Below, in pieces: positions 8,833 through 19,628 of a stretch of 64,000 nt of DNA (positions are counted from its first letter, which is position 1; each line of letters starts with the position of its first letter). This DNA comes from Gluconobacter sp. P1C6_b. Lineage in GTDB: Bacteria; Pseudomonadota; Alphaproteobacteria; Acetobacterales; Acetobacteraceae. Location of the stretch: positions 1 through 64,000 of the forward strand of contig NZ_JACRVU010000006.1 of NCBI RefSeq assembly GCF_018811945.1, given 5' to 3'. The position numbers and the translations under genes were made by a program. The notes under the pieces are model-generated. The model did not search any database, was not told where the DNA came from, and worked only from the letters and a program-made list of their open reading frames with translations.

Positions 8833-10008
8833 TCAGGGCAGGATCGGATTGCGCGGCTCCAGTGTCTGCATCGACCGCTCCACATGGGACGCCTGCCCCG
8901 CCCGGAGCTCCTCAAGCGACTGGTGGAAAATCCGGACCCTGACTTCCACATGCCGGTCCGGATAACGCCACCGCTCAAACGCCAGAACCGTATCCGGTGC
9001 CGTACTGTCCGGCTGATCGGCGAACGTCCATGACAACCCGAAAATCGCCGCCATGGCATCCTGGTTCGTATCATGCCCCGCCAGTACCAGAAGCCGCGTC
9101 GACGTCGTCACACCGGGAATATCCGTCACCGGACGATCCGCCAGAAACTCCCGGATATTCTGCGCCATAATTCCGTTCCGCGCCTGCGCCACAACCGGCA
9201 GACGCCGCAGGAGCAGGCTTTCCGCCTCATGAACCGGCATGACAGTCTTCAGCAGACCCGGCACATTCTCTTTCGCAGATCCAAACACATCCACCGGAAA
9301 GCCCTCGGAATACAGCAGCAACAGACTTTCAGCCGCCATGCCGCCCGTCGCAACGGCACCAGAAAGATGCGGCGCGGCTTTCTTCCACTCAAGCTGCGAG
9401 TCATCCTGAAGACAGTGCGAGGTAGGCGCACCTCCGTCACAGGCTCCCGGCGCCATCAACATCTGCAAAGCCTGCAATCCGCGTTGCACTTCCACAGTAC
9501 GGGACACAGGCAATGCAGACGCAAACGCCTGCTCCGTCTCCAGTCGCGGTGGCACAGAGCGACCCGCTGCAATGGCGTTATAGACAGGATCCGCACCCCG
9601 CACCTGCCACTGCGCCTTAACAGAACAGTCCGGCGCCACATCCCGCGCCCAGACCTGCCCGGTCTGCTGCGTCCTGTGATCCGCCCCGTCCGCCCAGACC
9701 CGGATCTGATCGGAACAGTTCTGTAACGGTCCAAAAGACAGATGCAGGTAATGCAACCGGACAGCCTGAATCATCGCTCCCAGCGCCGCCGCGCCATGTG
9801 GCGTCATCTCGCCGGGCGCCACGGACCATTCAGGCCAGTCGAACCCGGTTTTCGCTTTCAAAGACGCCGGAGACGCCGTCGGGCTCCGGATCCCATGCCG
9901 GGACAGGAGCACGACTTTTTCCAGAACAGGCCCGGACGACGCAGAGGCTCCGCCCGAACATCCCGTCAGGGACAGCGCAAACAGAAGGACACAGCCGGTC
10001 TTTTTCAC
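8833..10008 (-). CDS. Histidine acid phosphatase, periplasmic lipoprotein
   Basis: The 391-residue protein has a lipoprotein signal peptide with lipobox LTGC (Cys17), so it is probably anchored facing the periplasm. The catalytic signature RHGIRSP lies at residues 37-43 and the proton-donor HD pair at 312-313 (AGHDTN), placing it in the branch-2 histidine phosphatases (glucose-1-phosphatase / AppA phytase type). It should hydrolyse phosphate esters such as sugar phosphates or phytate; the exact substrate is unknown. The start is a GTG whose last two bases overlap the stop of the upstream TonB-dependent receptor gene, so the two are almost certainly one transcript. Confidence 0.9.
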   Translation of the reverse strand: MKKTGCVLLFALSLTGCSGGASASSGPVLEKVVLLSRHGIRSPTASPASLKAKTGFDWPEWSVAPGEMTPHGAAALGAMIQAVRLHYLHLSFGPLQNCSDQIRVWADGADHRTQQTGQVWARDVAPDCSVKAQWQVRGADPVYNAIAAGRSVPPRLETEQAFASALPVSRTVEVQRGLQALQMLMAPGACDGGAPTSHCLQDDSQLEWKKAAPHLSGAVATGGMAAESLLLLYSEGFPVDVFGSAKENVPGLLKTVMPVHEAESLLLRRLPVVAQARNGIMAQNIREFLADRPVTDIPGVTTSTRLLVLAGHDTNQDAMAAIFGLSWTFADQPDSTAPDTVLAFERWRYPDRHVEVRVRIFHQSLEELRAGQASHVERSMQTLEPRNPILP

Positions 10009-12269
10009 GGGAAGGTCGCCGTCATGTTGAAGAACACACTCCGTCCGGCCAGCCGCCAGTAAAGCGGCGCGTCCCCGTAAGACTGGTTGCCCGCAAAATC
10101 GCTGATGGAGCGGTTGTTGAAGAGGTTGGAAATCTTGAGGCTCGGCGTCACATCACGCATGAAGCCACCGATGTTGTGAATGCGCCAGCCCAGGGCCAGA
10201 TCCGCCGTCACATTACCGTGGATCCTGTACTGGTTTTCAAACACCGTATGGCCAGCCGAATTGGTGGTGCTGTCCAGCCCCCAGTGATGCCCGACATATT
10301 TCCCCATCAGCGAGAAATACGGCCCCTTCGGATTTTCATAAAGCAGACCGAACGATGCCAGTGAATCCGGCGTTGTCGCCACACGCACGCTGCTGTGTTT
10401 GTAGCGCGCGTCATTCACGCTGTAATTGCCGTAAAGCGAAAAGCCGTATCCGATGACATACTGCCCTTCGAGTTCGATCCCGCGATAAACCGCACCACCG
10501 CTGTTCACATACGTCGAGGTCGTCCCGATGTTCTCGACATTAATCTGTGCGGAAGCGATATAATTGGAAAAATCGATGTAATATCCATCCAGTGACAGCA
10601 TCCAGTTCTTGCCGTGATAAACCGATCCAACCTGATAATTCAGGGTGGTTTCGGGCTTCACATTCCCCACGGACTGAACCTGAAAAACCGACATCGGCGG
10701 TGCAAGGAACCCACGCGCAATCTGCGCATACGCACTCCAGTTTTTCATAATACGTTGATTAATCGCAATGGATGGCTGCCAGGATCCATAATGCTGGGTA
10801 TCCTTCAGCGGCACCTTTGTCGACTTGTTCATCGCCGCATCATAATCCCGTGTGAACATGGAATATTTCACACCCGGCTTGATAACCGCCCCTTTCCAGG
10901 GATGAATATCGAACTCGAGATAGGGCTGCACCGTCGTGTTCAGATCGGAAATATCATAGCTGTAAGCCGATCCTGTTTTGGATGGAACCGGGATCGCATT
11001 TTTACTCAGATCCAGCGCATAGGTGTAACGGCGATCCTTCTGCACATCCGCCCACACGCCGAACAGAATATCCGCATAGGATGTATGCGCCTTGAACCGC
11101 AACGTATCGCCATAAGAACGGAATTTGGCATCTGCATATTTTCCAGGAATATCATTGGCATAGTTCGCCACTTTCTTCCCGGCCGAATTATAGAACGTCA
11201 CACCATTCGCAGCCGTGCTCGTCTGGCTGGCATCCGTGCTTTCCGTATAATCATGCTCGAACCCGCTCGTATAAAGCTGGTTTTCCATCGTCAGCCACGA
11301 TGCAAGGCGGCTTTTGAGGCTCACATAATCAAAATCGGATGTGTAGGTGCTGGGATTATATCCGTAATAACACTGCTTCGACGGGTCGTTGCACAGCCCG
11401 TAATTCTTGCCGTATTTCGCATATTCCGCGAGCGTCGCACCCTGCGTCGTGTACTGCCATTCCTTGTTATACGTCGTCTCGAATGTCAGCGTCGTCTCGG
11501 GCGCAAGATCAATCACATCCTTGAACATCAGATTGCTCCGGCGCTCGGCCGAATTGGTCAGATAGCCGTTCGTCTCTTCATGCTGCATGTCGAGAAACGC
11601 ACGCCCAAAACGCGTCTTTCCACTGTCGAATTCGATGCCACCGGCACGCGTATTGAAACTGCCATAAGTCCCGTATAGCGACACACCGCTCTTTGCCGAC
11701 GGCGTCTTGGACATGAACCCCATCGTTCCACCGAACGTCGCATTCCCGATCGTGGAGCCAGTTCCGGGACCGCGATCAATCTGCGCCTCCCCCAGGAAGT
11801 GCGAAATAAATAACGATGATGTCGTGTGGTGCAGATCACTGGCATCGCCGAACGGAATGCCATCGAACGTCATGTTGTACTGCCCGTCCTGAAAGCCACG
11901 AAGGCTCATCGCCTCAGCCTTACCCATTCCGGGACCGTTAGGATTTTGCGAGTAGACGCTCGGCTGGAAGCGGATGATATCGTCGATGCTGGCAAGCGGA
12001 ATGATGTTGTTACTCAGAAAGCCAGACTGAATTTTTGATGTCGGTTCCGTAATATCCAGCGGCACCGTCGCAGGTGCAATCCGCGCGGCATGACCAAGAA
12101 CAGTCAGATTTTCCACGCCAGGCGTCGCTGCTTTTTCCTTTTTGGCTTTGTGCTCCTCATGCTTATTCTGTTTTGAATCAGAAACATCTGCGTGGGCGCT
12201 TCCTCCCAGCAACAGGGCACCGGCGAAGCACCCGGAAAGCAGGATATGGTTACGCATCTTGAACGTCAT
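10005..12269 (-). CDS. TonB-dependent outer-membrane receptor
   Basis: This 754-residue protein has a signal peptide (cleavage near SAHA-DV), a Lys-rich spacer, an N-terminal plug domain (about 60-190: LRGF, a DGIPFGD segment, then IDRGPGTG) and a long beta-barrel ending in the aromatic outer-membrane signal FNMTATFP. It imports a ligand across the outer membrane using TonB energy. Ligand unknown; the translationally coupled acid phosphatase hints at a phosphorylated compound, but this is inference. I chose the ATG at 12269 (GGAG upstream); ATGs at 12299 and 12257 are alternatives. Confidence 0.93.
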   Translation of the reverse strand: MTFKMRNHILLSGCFAGALLLGGSAHADVSDSKQNKHEEHKAKKEKAATPGVENLTVLGHAARIAPATVPLDITEPTSKIQSGFLSNNIIPLASIDDIIRFQPSVYSQNPNGPGMGKAEAMSLRGFQDGQYNMTFDGIPFGDASDLHHTTSSLFISHFLGEAQIDRGPGTGSTIGNATFGGTMGFMSKTPSAKSGVSLYGTYGSFNTRAGGIEFDSGKTRFGRAFLDMQHEETNGYLTNSAERRSNLMFKDVIDLAPETTLTFETTYNKEWQYTTQGATLAEYAKYGKNYGLCNDPSKQCYYGYNPSTYTSDFDYVSLKSRLASWLTMENQLYTSGFEHDYTESTDASQTSTAANGVTFYNSAGKKVANYANDIPGKYADAKFRSYGDTLRFKAHTSYADILFGVWADVQKDRRYTYALDLSKNAIPVPSKTGSAYSYDISDLNTTVQPYLEFDIHPWKGAVIKPGVKYSMFTRDYDAAMNKSTKVPLKDTQHYGSWQPSIAINQRIMKNWSAYAQIARGFLAPPMSVFQVQSVGNVKPETTLNYQVGSVYHGKNWMLSLDGYYIDFSNYIASAQINVENIGTTSTYVNSGGAVYRGIELEGQYVIGYGFSLYGNYSVNDARYKHSSVRVATTPDSLASFGLLYENPKGPYFSLMGKYVGHHWGLDSTTNSAGHTVFENQYRIHGNVTADLALGWRIHNIGGFMRDVTPSLKISNLFNNRSISDFAGNQSYGDAPLYWRLAGRSVFFNMTATFP

Positions 12270-12412
12270 GGGGAATGGGCTCCAGTAAATGGCGCGCATT
12301 CCATACGGAAGGCTTCAGCTCAGGAAAACTGCTTTACCGTTCCTGAAATAAAACATTCACACGTTTTACTTCAAACCTTCATACTTATTTTGAAATATTT
12401 CTCGTTCGATAC

Positions 12413-13423
12413 TTAAGGTAACGGTCTTTTATCCGCAATAGGGTCGATCTTCGGCTCCGTCAGCGGCCCTGAGTCAATCACAACCACCAGATCGCCTGCA
12501 ATCTGCGTCGGCTGCCGGTCTTTCGGCAGCAGCGCCTGAAAGCGCGGATCATAACTCGCGGCCTGCTCATAAAGTGCATCGATCAGCCCGTAATGATCCA
12601 TGAATTTATTCATGGTCGCCGGAATCCGGATGCACCCTTCCGACGCCGGATGCCCCAGACGCCATTCCAGGAACTGCGGGTCCGTCGCATGGATTTCCAG
12701 CCGGATCTGCCCGGTTTCATGACGCGGGAGCCAGCCCTTCATCGCCGTCTGCCACCCCATGTCCCACACGCGCGATCCCTTCGCGCCGATCCCGCGGATT
12801 CCGTACTTGTTCTTCGTGCCTTCCGCCCGATAGCCCAGACGATCCGCCGTGTTCTGAAAAACGCCGGTCGGTGTGATGTAGTAATATTTGCGCCCCGTCG
12901 TCCCGGTCGAAACCGGCGTCCCTCCGAGAGACTCCCAGGGCGCATCCGGCAGCGCCAGAACATAATCCAGATGCTGGATCTTCTCGTTGCGATCCACGAC
13001 CATGACAAGCTGCGGCCGTGAAACCGGCATATCCGCCTGCGTGACCGCATCCTTCGCAAGCGTCAGGAATGTCTTTCGACGCTCCGGCGTGTACGTGCTG
13101 AACCCTTTGACATTGTGCTTCATCAGCACCGCCAGACGGGACGCCTCCTGCCGCGCCACCTCGTCCGACACGACTGGCAGATCCGGAATATCGATCGGCG
13201 GCGGTGCAAGATCAGGCTGCGGCGGCGTATCCGTCGGCGGATTGCTGGCGGGCGGTGGCACCGAAGCGCCCAGCGATGGCGTCGTATCCGGCTGATGCGT
13301 CGACAGTTCCGGCCCTGCACTGTCCGGCCGGGCACAGGCTGCCAGCGGTGCCACCCCCACAACCATCGTCGTGGATACACATAGCAGGGCAGCAAACCGT
13401 GTCAGTTTGGAAACATCACGCAT
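12413..13423 (-). CDS. L,D-transpeptidase (YkuD domain)
   Basis: The predicted 336-residue protein has an N-terminal hydrophobic export signal (ending near LAAC), a Pro-rich linker (about 30-75) and a C-terminal YkuD catalytic domain with the motif pair EIHATD ... HPASEGCIRI, which holds the catalytic His and Cys. Such enzymes make 3-3 cross-links or attach proteins to peptidoglycan in the periplasm. The signal could be lipoprotein-type. The start at 13423 is chosen because the signal peptide follows directly; the ribosome site is weak. It points the same way as the receptor gene, with about 140 bp between the coding regions. Confidence 0.87.
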   Translation of the reverse strand: MRDVSKLTRFAALLCVSTTMVVGVAPLAACARPDSAGPELSTHQPDTTPSLGASVPPPASNPPTDTPPQPDLAPPPIDIPDLPVVSDEVARQEASRLAVLMKHNVKGFSTYTPERRKTFLTLAKDAVTQADMPVSRPQLVMVVDRNEKIQHLDYVLALPDAPWESLGGTPVSTGTTGRKYYYITPTGVFQNTADRLGYRAEGTKNKYGIRGIGAKGSRVWDMGWQTAMKGWLPRHETGQIRLEIHATDPQFLEWRLGHPASEGCIRIPATMNKFMDHYGLIDALYEQAASYDPRFQALLPKDRQPTQIAGDLVVVIDSGPLTEPKIDPIADKRPLP

Positions 13424-13538
13424 CTTCAGGACACCATCCTCGGGTTCAGAACAACAGACAGAACGCGAGGGAACAGAGACCTGTCCGGCGTTCAGCGCAG
13501 CAGAGACGTCTTCCAACGCCCCAACTACGCAAAAGGCA

Positions 13539-14648
13539 TCACAGATCCAGAAGCAGACGCCGCGGATCTTCCACAAGCTGCTTGATCCGGACGAGGAAGC
13601 TCACCGCCTCCCGCCCGTCCACGATCCGGTGATCGTAAGACAGCGCCACATACATCATCGGCCGGATCACGATCTGCCCGTCCCGCACGACGGGACGATC
13701 CTGAATGGCATGCATCCCCAGGATTCCGGACTGCGGCGTGTTCAGGATCGGCGTGGACAGCAGCGACCCGAAAATCCCGCCATTCGTGATGGAGAACGTC
13801 CCATGCGACAGCTCTTCCAGCTTCAGTCCACCCGTCCGCGCCCGCTTACCGTAATCGGCAATGCGACGCTCCAGCTCGGCAAAGCTCATCTGATCGGCAT
13901 CATGCAACACCGGCACCACAAGCCCGCGCTCCGTCCCGACGGCAATGCCCAGATTGACGAAGTCACGGTAGACGATCTCATCGCCTTCGATCTGGGCATT
14001 GATCGCCGGATAATCCTTCAGCGCCCCAACCACAGCGCGCGCGAAGAAGGACATGAACCCCAGCCGGGCTCCGTCATGCTTCTTCTCGAACTCTTCCTTG
14101 TACTGGGCCCGCAGCGCCTTGGCGGCGGACATGTCGATCTCGTTGAACGTCGTGAGAATGGCCGCCGTGTTCTGCGCGGCCTTCAGGTTGCGGGCGATCG
14201 TCTGACGCAGACGGCTCATCGGCACGCGACGTTCCCGGGCTTCATGCGATGACAGCTTGGGGGCCGGCGCAACAGCAGCAGGCTTCGGTGCTTCCGGCGC
14301 GGGCGGCGTGACATGCGCAGGAGCCACAACAGGCTCGGGTGCTGGCGGCGGCTCAACCGGCTCGGCAGGCGCTTCAGCCACCGGCGCAGGTTCAGGCGCA
14401 GCCGGTGCCTCTGCCGTCTCGTCCACAGCGCCCAGCAGTCCGCCGATCTCGACTTCCGTCCCCACTGCCACGCAGTCTTCCAGACGCCCGGCGGACGGTG
14501 CCGTCACCTCAACGCTGACCTTGTCCGTCTCCAGCTCCACGATGGTTTCGTCATGCTGCACATAGTCGCCGGACTGTTTCAGCCACCGCGCGACAGTCGC
14601 AGTCGTCAGGCTTTCTCCAAGCGCCGGAACCCTGATCTCGACCGTCAT
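13539..14648 (-). CDS. sucB: 2-oxoglutarate dehydrogenase E2, dihydrolipoyl succinyltransferase
   Basis: E2 transfers the succinyl group to CoA in the 2-oxoglutarate dehydrogenase complex. The 369-residue protein has an N-terminal lipoyl domain with modified Lys43 in [10 protein letters not shown], a long Ala/Pro linker (about 78-140), and a catalytic domain (about 145-369) ending with the active-site H-x3-D-G motif (HRIVDG, about 340-345). The E1/E3-binding peripheral-subunit-binding domain expected between linker and catalytic core is not visible, making the protein about 35 residues shorter than usual. No E1 or E3 gene lies next to it. Confidence 0.92.
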   Translation of the reverse strand: MTVEIRVPALGESLTTATVARWLKQSGDYVQHDETIVELETDKVSVEVTAPSAGRLEDCVAVGTEVEIGGLLGAVDETAEAPAAPEPAPVAEAPAEPVEPPPAPEPVVAPAHVTPPAPEAPKPAAVAPAPKLSSHEARERRVPMSRLRQTIARNLKAAQNTAAILTTFNEIDMSAAKALRAQYKEEFEKKHDGARLGFMSFFARAVVGALKDYPAINAQIEGDEIVYRDFVNLGIAVGTERGLVVPVLHDADQMSFAELERRIADYGKRARTGGLKLEELSHGTFSITNGGIFGSLLSTPILNTPQSGILGMHAIQDRPVVRDGQIVIRPMMYVALSYDHRIVDGREAVSFLVRIKQLVEDPRRLLLDL

Positions 14649-14851
14649 GCTGCTTCCCTGTCTTGCGTCCCGCCCCGAAGCGGGGAAATGTCTGTCTGTC
14701 CTGCGGTCCGTTCCAAAAACTGGCCCCCAGAATCACGCCCGGCACCATACCGGAAAAGGTTCGGTCATGCAGGATACTGCATCTTTGCCGCCAGCGGGAG
14801 GCGGAACCATCACCGTCGCCGGACTTTGAAACCAAAACACAGGAGGCCGCA

Positions 14852-15499
14852 ATGTCCCCCCCGCCCGACCGTCCTGAAATTCTGGACTCCGACCACCTCT
14901 CCGCCCGCACCCGCGACATCCTGACGTCCCGGCTTTCAGCCCCCGAAACACATCCCCGGACCCTGTCGCTTCAGGCCTATGCCGTTCTTGATGCGCTTCT
15001 TCCCGTCCTGCTCCCCCTCGACGAAATCCTGCCTCCCGGCACGGACATCAACATGACGGCCCGGATCGACGCTGCACTCTCCGGCCCCCGTGACGGCTGG
15101 CGCTTTGCGGACCTCCCGCCCGATGCCAAAGCCTGGGAGGCAGCCCTCCTGACGCTCGACGATGTCGCAGCCGAACAGCACGGCATCCGCTTCATCCATC
15201 TGGCTCCGGACCTGCGCGGCACCCTGCTCGACGCCCTGATGGCCGGACAGATCGGCCTCGACCGCGACGGCCGCCTTACCCCGCCCCAGATAAAACGCTG
15301 GGCCGGAGACCTTCGCGGCGAGGTCGTGGACTGCGTCATGAGTGACCCGCGCATCCAGCAGGCGCTGGGCATTTCTTCTAGCCTGACCGGCGGCGACACC
15401 GTCTTTCAGGGCTTTACCGAAGTCGGCCCCGACAGCCGCGAAGATTTCGAGCCCAAAGCCACCGCCCCCCTCGCCCAGATGGCAGACTCCAGGGAATGA
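14852..15499 (+). CDS. Small subunit of GMC-type membrane dehydrogenase (gluconate 2-dehydrogenase subunit 3-like)
   Basis: This 215-residue protein is read from an ATG with a perfect AGGAGG upstream. Its pattern (AYAVLDALLPVLLP ... ARIDAAL ... QIKRWAGDLRGEVVDCVMSDP) resembles the small subunit that partners FAD-dependent gluconate, sorbitol and fructose dehydrogenases. Its stop overlaps the start of the GMC gene (ATGA), strongly supporting a complex. Unlike most relatives it has no twin-arginine or other signal peptide, so the complex may be cytoplasmic. The family call is from recalled pattern and moderately sure. Confidence 0.65.
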   Translation: MSPPPDRPEILDSDHLSARTRDILTSRLSAPETHPRTLSLQAYAVLDALLPVLLPLDEILPPGTDINMTARIDAALSGPRDGWRFADLPPDAKAWEAALLTLDDVAAEQHGIRFIHLAPDLRGTLLDALMAGQIGLDRDGRLTPPQIKRWAGDLRGEVVDCVMSDPRIQQALGISSSLTGGDTVFQGFTEVGPDSREDFEPKATAPLAQMADSRE

Positions 15500-17043
15500 G
15501 CAGCACATCCGTCATGAAGACATTCGCAGAAACAGACATCGTCGATGCCGTCGTCATCGGCAGCGGTGCCGGTGGCGCACCACTGGCCGCAGAGCTTGCC
15601 CGCAACGGCAAAACCGTCGTGGTGCTCGAAGCCGGCCCCGCCTTCACCGCCATGGGTCATACGCCTGACGAAATCGCCGCCCGCGAACTGTACTGGCTGC
15701 ACGAACGCCTCTCCGCCGGCACGAATCCGCAGGCTTTCGGCGGCAATAACAGCGGCACCGGCCTCGGCGGCTCCCTGCTGCACTATGGCGCTTTCATGCC
15801 CCGCATGGACGCACGGGACTTCCACCTGCACACCGAAACCGGCAAGGGCGTGGACTGGCCCTTCGGTCTGGAAGAACTACTCCCCTATATCGAGCGCGTG
15901 GAATCCTTCATCGGCGTCTCCGGCCCGGCGTCATATCCGTGGGACCCGAACCGCCGCTACGCCTACCCGCCACCGCCTGCCAATTCCGCCGCGCTGAAAA
16001 TGCGCGAAGGCTGTGACGCGCTCGGCCTGCGCCATGCCGATGGCCCGGCCGCCCTCATCACCCGCGATGTCGAACAGCCCCATTTCGGCACCCGTCATGG
16101 CTGCGCAAACTGCGGCGCCTGTCATCAGGGCTGCCGCAACGGCGCCAAATCCGGCGCGGACAACACCTGGCTCCCCATGGCCGTCGCCCATGGTGCGGAA
16201 CTCCGCCCCGGCTGCTTCGCCCATACGATCGAACGCGACAGCGCCGGCCGCGTGACCGGCGTGGTCTATCGCCAGAACGGTGTCGAACACCGCCAGAAAT
16301 GCGCGACCCTCGTCCTTGCTGCCGGTGCGGTTGAAACCCCGCGCCTGCTCCTGACCAACGACCTCGCCAACAGCTCCGGTCAGGTCGGCCAGAACTACAT
16401 GACGCATGTCTCCACACAGGTCTGGGGCGAGTTCGACGAAGACATCCGCCCCAATCGCGGCTATCCGTCCCTGACCATCACCGAAGACATGATGCGCCCG
16501 AAAGACGCGGATTTCGTCGGCGGCTATCTGATCCAGTCATTGGGAATGATGCCCGCGACCTGGGGCCAGAACCTCGCCCGCAGCACCACAACACGTGGGC
16601 CCGCCTTTGCCCGCGCGCTTGCCGGATATAACCGCTCCGCCGGCATGGGCATCAACGGCGAATGTCTCCCCCGCCCCGAAAACCGCGTGACGCTTTCAAA
16701 TGAGAAAGACGCGTTCGGCCTCCCCAAACCCCTGATCGAGCACTCCTATGGCCCCAACGAATGGGCCATGCACAATCATGCCGCCAGCCTGCTAAGCCGG
16801 ATGTGGGAGGCCATCGGTGCCAAAGACATCCGCGTCATCGACCGCGCTGCCCACATGATCGGCACCTGCCGCATGGGTACGGATGCGGGCAGCAATGTCG
16901 TCAATCCGGAAGGCCGCAGTTTCGATATCGACAATCTGTGGATCTCGGACCACTCGATTTTCCCCAGCGCCGCCGCCGCCAACCCCGCACTGGCCATCAT
17001 GGCCCTGTCCCTGCGCACGGCGGACGCCATGTTGAAAGCCTGA
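15496..17043 (+). CDS. GMC-family FAD dehydrogenase (large subunit)
   Basis: The 515-residue protein starts with an FAD-binding GSGAGGAP dinucleotide fold (about 20-28), carries a Cys-rich stretch C203-x2-C206-x2-C209-x3-C213 that could hold an iron-sulfur cluster as in the gluconate/fructose dehydrogenase branch, and ends with the GMC active-site region (HMIGTCRMG, then SDHSIFP and a conserved Asn-Pro). It probably oxidises a sugar, polyol or sugar acid. It is coupled to the small-subunit gene, but no cytochrome c subunit follows and no signal peptide is seen. Substrate unknown. Confidence 0.88.
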   Translation: MSSTSVMKTFAETDIVDAVVIGSGAGGAPLAAELARNGKTVVVLEAGPAFTAMGHTPDEIAARELYWLHERLSAGTNPQAFGGNNSGTGLGGSLLHYGAFMPRMDARDFHLHTETGKGVDWPFGLEELLPYIERVESFIGVSGPASYPWDPNRRYAYPPPPANSAALKMREGCDALGLRHADGPAALITRDVEQPHFGTRHGCANCGACHQGCRNGAKSGADNTWLPMAVAHGAELRPGCFAHTIERDSAGRVTGVVYRQNGVEHRQKCATLVLAAGAVETPRLLLTNDLANSSGQVGQNYMTHVSTQVWGEFDEDIRPNRGYPSLTITEDMMRPKDADFVGGYLIQSLGMMPATWGQNLARSTTTRGPAFARALAGYNRSAGMGINGECLPRPENRVTLSNEKDAFGLPKPLIEHSYGPNEWAMHNHAASLLSRMWEAIGAKDIRVIDRAAHMIGTCRMGTDAGSNVVNPEGRSFDIDNLWISDHSIFPSAAAANPALAIMALSLRTADAMLKA

Positions 17044-17083
17044 TCCTGAAAAACTGACCCACGCTGACATAGATCAAAGTGTT

Positions 17084-17131
17084 CCGGAGCACGCGCACCA
17101 GCCTTGACACCGGTTCGCGCGCTCCGGTAAT
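17084..17131 (+). promoter_or_regulatory. Candidate rho promoter within an inverted repeat
   Basis: TTGACA (17104-17109) and GGTAAT (17126-17131) are 16 bp apart. They overlap an inverted repeat whose 16-nt arms (17084-17099 and 17112-17127) match at 14 positions. This would leave a leader of about 190 nt before rho, consistent with the known autoregulation of rho in other bacteria, though that is inference here. Confidence 0.45.
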
Positions 17132-17329
17132 CGAAGGACGACTTTCCGGTGACGTCCTGTCACCCGGTCTCCCTTTCCATCCGGATGACGCCCGCTTCAC
17201 TGTCCTGCGAAATCTTTACGGATCCCCGCCTGACACCCGAAGCCCCCGCCCAGTCGCCCTGTCTTCTGTGTGGTCGCGCATCCTCCCCTATCAGGTCTGC
17301 CCCTTACGGCACATCAAGGCGCGTCTTTC

Positions 17330-18631
<1,302 letters not shown>

Positions 18632-18655
18632 TCCACGATCAGCACGGCCGACATG

Positions 18656-18684
18656 AAAAAGGGGAGCTTCGGCTCCCCTTTTTT
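18656..18684 (+). terminator. Rho-independent terminator after rho
   Basis: AAAAA, stem GGGGAGC / GCTCCCC around a TTCG tetraloop, then TTTTTT. It may also serve the convergent ogt gene. Confidence 0.93.
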
Positions 18685-18717
18685 GTGTTCCAGCGACGTG
18701 GAATGAAAGACCGGATC

Positions 18718-19164
18718 CTAGCGTGCGCCTTCCAGATGCAGGAGCGCGTGCTTGTCGGCCACACCCCCAAGCCCCGAATAGCCCCCCAGTCCCGAACGCC
18801 CGACGACACGATGGCAGGGGATCAGGATGGGGATCGGATTCGCTCCGACCGCCCCGCCAACCGACCGTGCGGAACCGCCAACCTCGGCCGCGATGTCGGC
18901 ATAGGTCCGCGTCTGGCCATAGGGAATCCGGCGCAGCGCGTCCCAGACCTTCTGGCGGTACGGAGTCCCGTAAGGACGGTAGGGCAGGGTGTCGAAATCG
19001 ACCGATTCCCCGTCAAAATAGCGCTCCAGAAGGTCGCGGGCCTTCAGAAGAAGGGGAGTCTCCTCCTGATCGCGCCCCCAACCCCAGTCCAGAGCGACGA
19101 TCTGGCCCTCATCTTCACTGATGGTAAGGGCCCCGAAAGGTGAGTGGCAGGATAGCTGTGGCAT
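18718..19164 (-). CDS. ogt: Methylated-DNA--protein-cysteine methyltransferase
   Basis: This suicide enzyme removes methyl groups from O6-methylguanine. The 148-residue product contains the active-site PCHRVVG with its acceptor Cys, the helix-turn-helix YGQTRTYADIA and the Arg-finger region, and a C-terminal GGYSGLGG typical of the family. I chose the ATG at 19164, where recognisable similarity begins; an in-frame ATG at 19239 would add 25 residues, and neither has a strong ribosome site. The gene is convergent with rho and divergent from adhA. Confidence 0.9.
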   Translation of the reverse strand: MPQLSCHSPFGALTISEDEGQIVALDWGWGRDQEETPLLLKARDLLERYFDGESVDFDTLPYRPYGTPYRQKVWDALRRIPYGQTRTYADIAAEVGGSARSVGGAVGANPIPILIPCHRVVGRSGLGGYSGLGGVADKHALLHLEGAR

Positions 19165-19628
19165 GAACGACACGGTGCCCGAGCCGCTCCAAACCGTCAA
19201 TCCGGCGATATCACCACCAGGGCGAGACTTTTTAGCCATGCTAAAAACGCATATCGAGACATATCAATATGCACAAAACACATACTGGACCGCTCATGTA
19301 GGCTTTGTAGCAATATTCTGTAATGTGCTGGAAAACTGCCGTTTTTTGTATTCGAAAAGCAGCCGGAGGATTTCCGGAACGGCAGTGTAATTATTCGGTG
19401 AGCAGCCTCCCGCCCGGTTTCAGGGCAATCCCGCCCATCCCCTCACGGAAACGTCAGAAGCCGTGTTTGTCTTAAGCAATAAAATAGGCTCAGTAAGTTC
19501 TCATGCTGCCGGTGTCCGGTACTGAGTGGTGGATTGAGAGAACGAGGATTATCCCCCGTCCCTTTCAAGACTTCACAGGTCCAGAATATCACAGCGGAAA
19601 CAGTCTTTACAAAAAGGACAGTTGGATC
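19165..19628 (+). other. Gene-free upstream region of adhA
   Basis: About 460 bp without a convincing gene, noticeably AT-richer than its surroundings. It holds a perfect 9-bp inverted repeat ACTGCCGTT (19335-19343) / AACGGCAGT (19378-19386) enclosing a smaller hairpin, and an AT-rich stretch near 19470-19490 that could be a promoter. Expected to contain the regulated promoter of adhAB; no confident -35/-10 pair could be chosen. Confidence 0.4.

Noticed and set aside
19121-19390. An 89-codon frame running from ogt into the adhA upstream region
   Set aside because: Overlaps the ogt gene on the other strand and has no ribosome site or motif.
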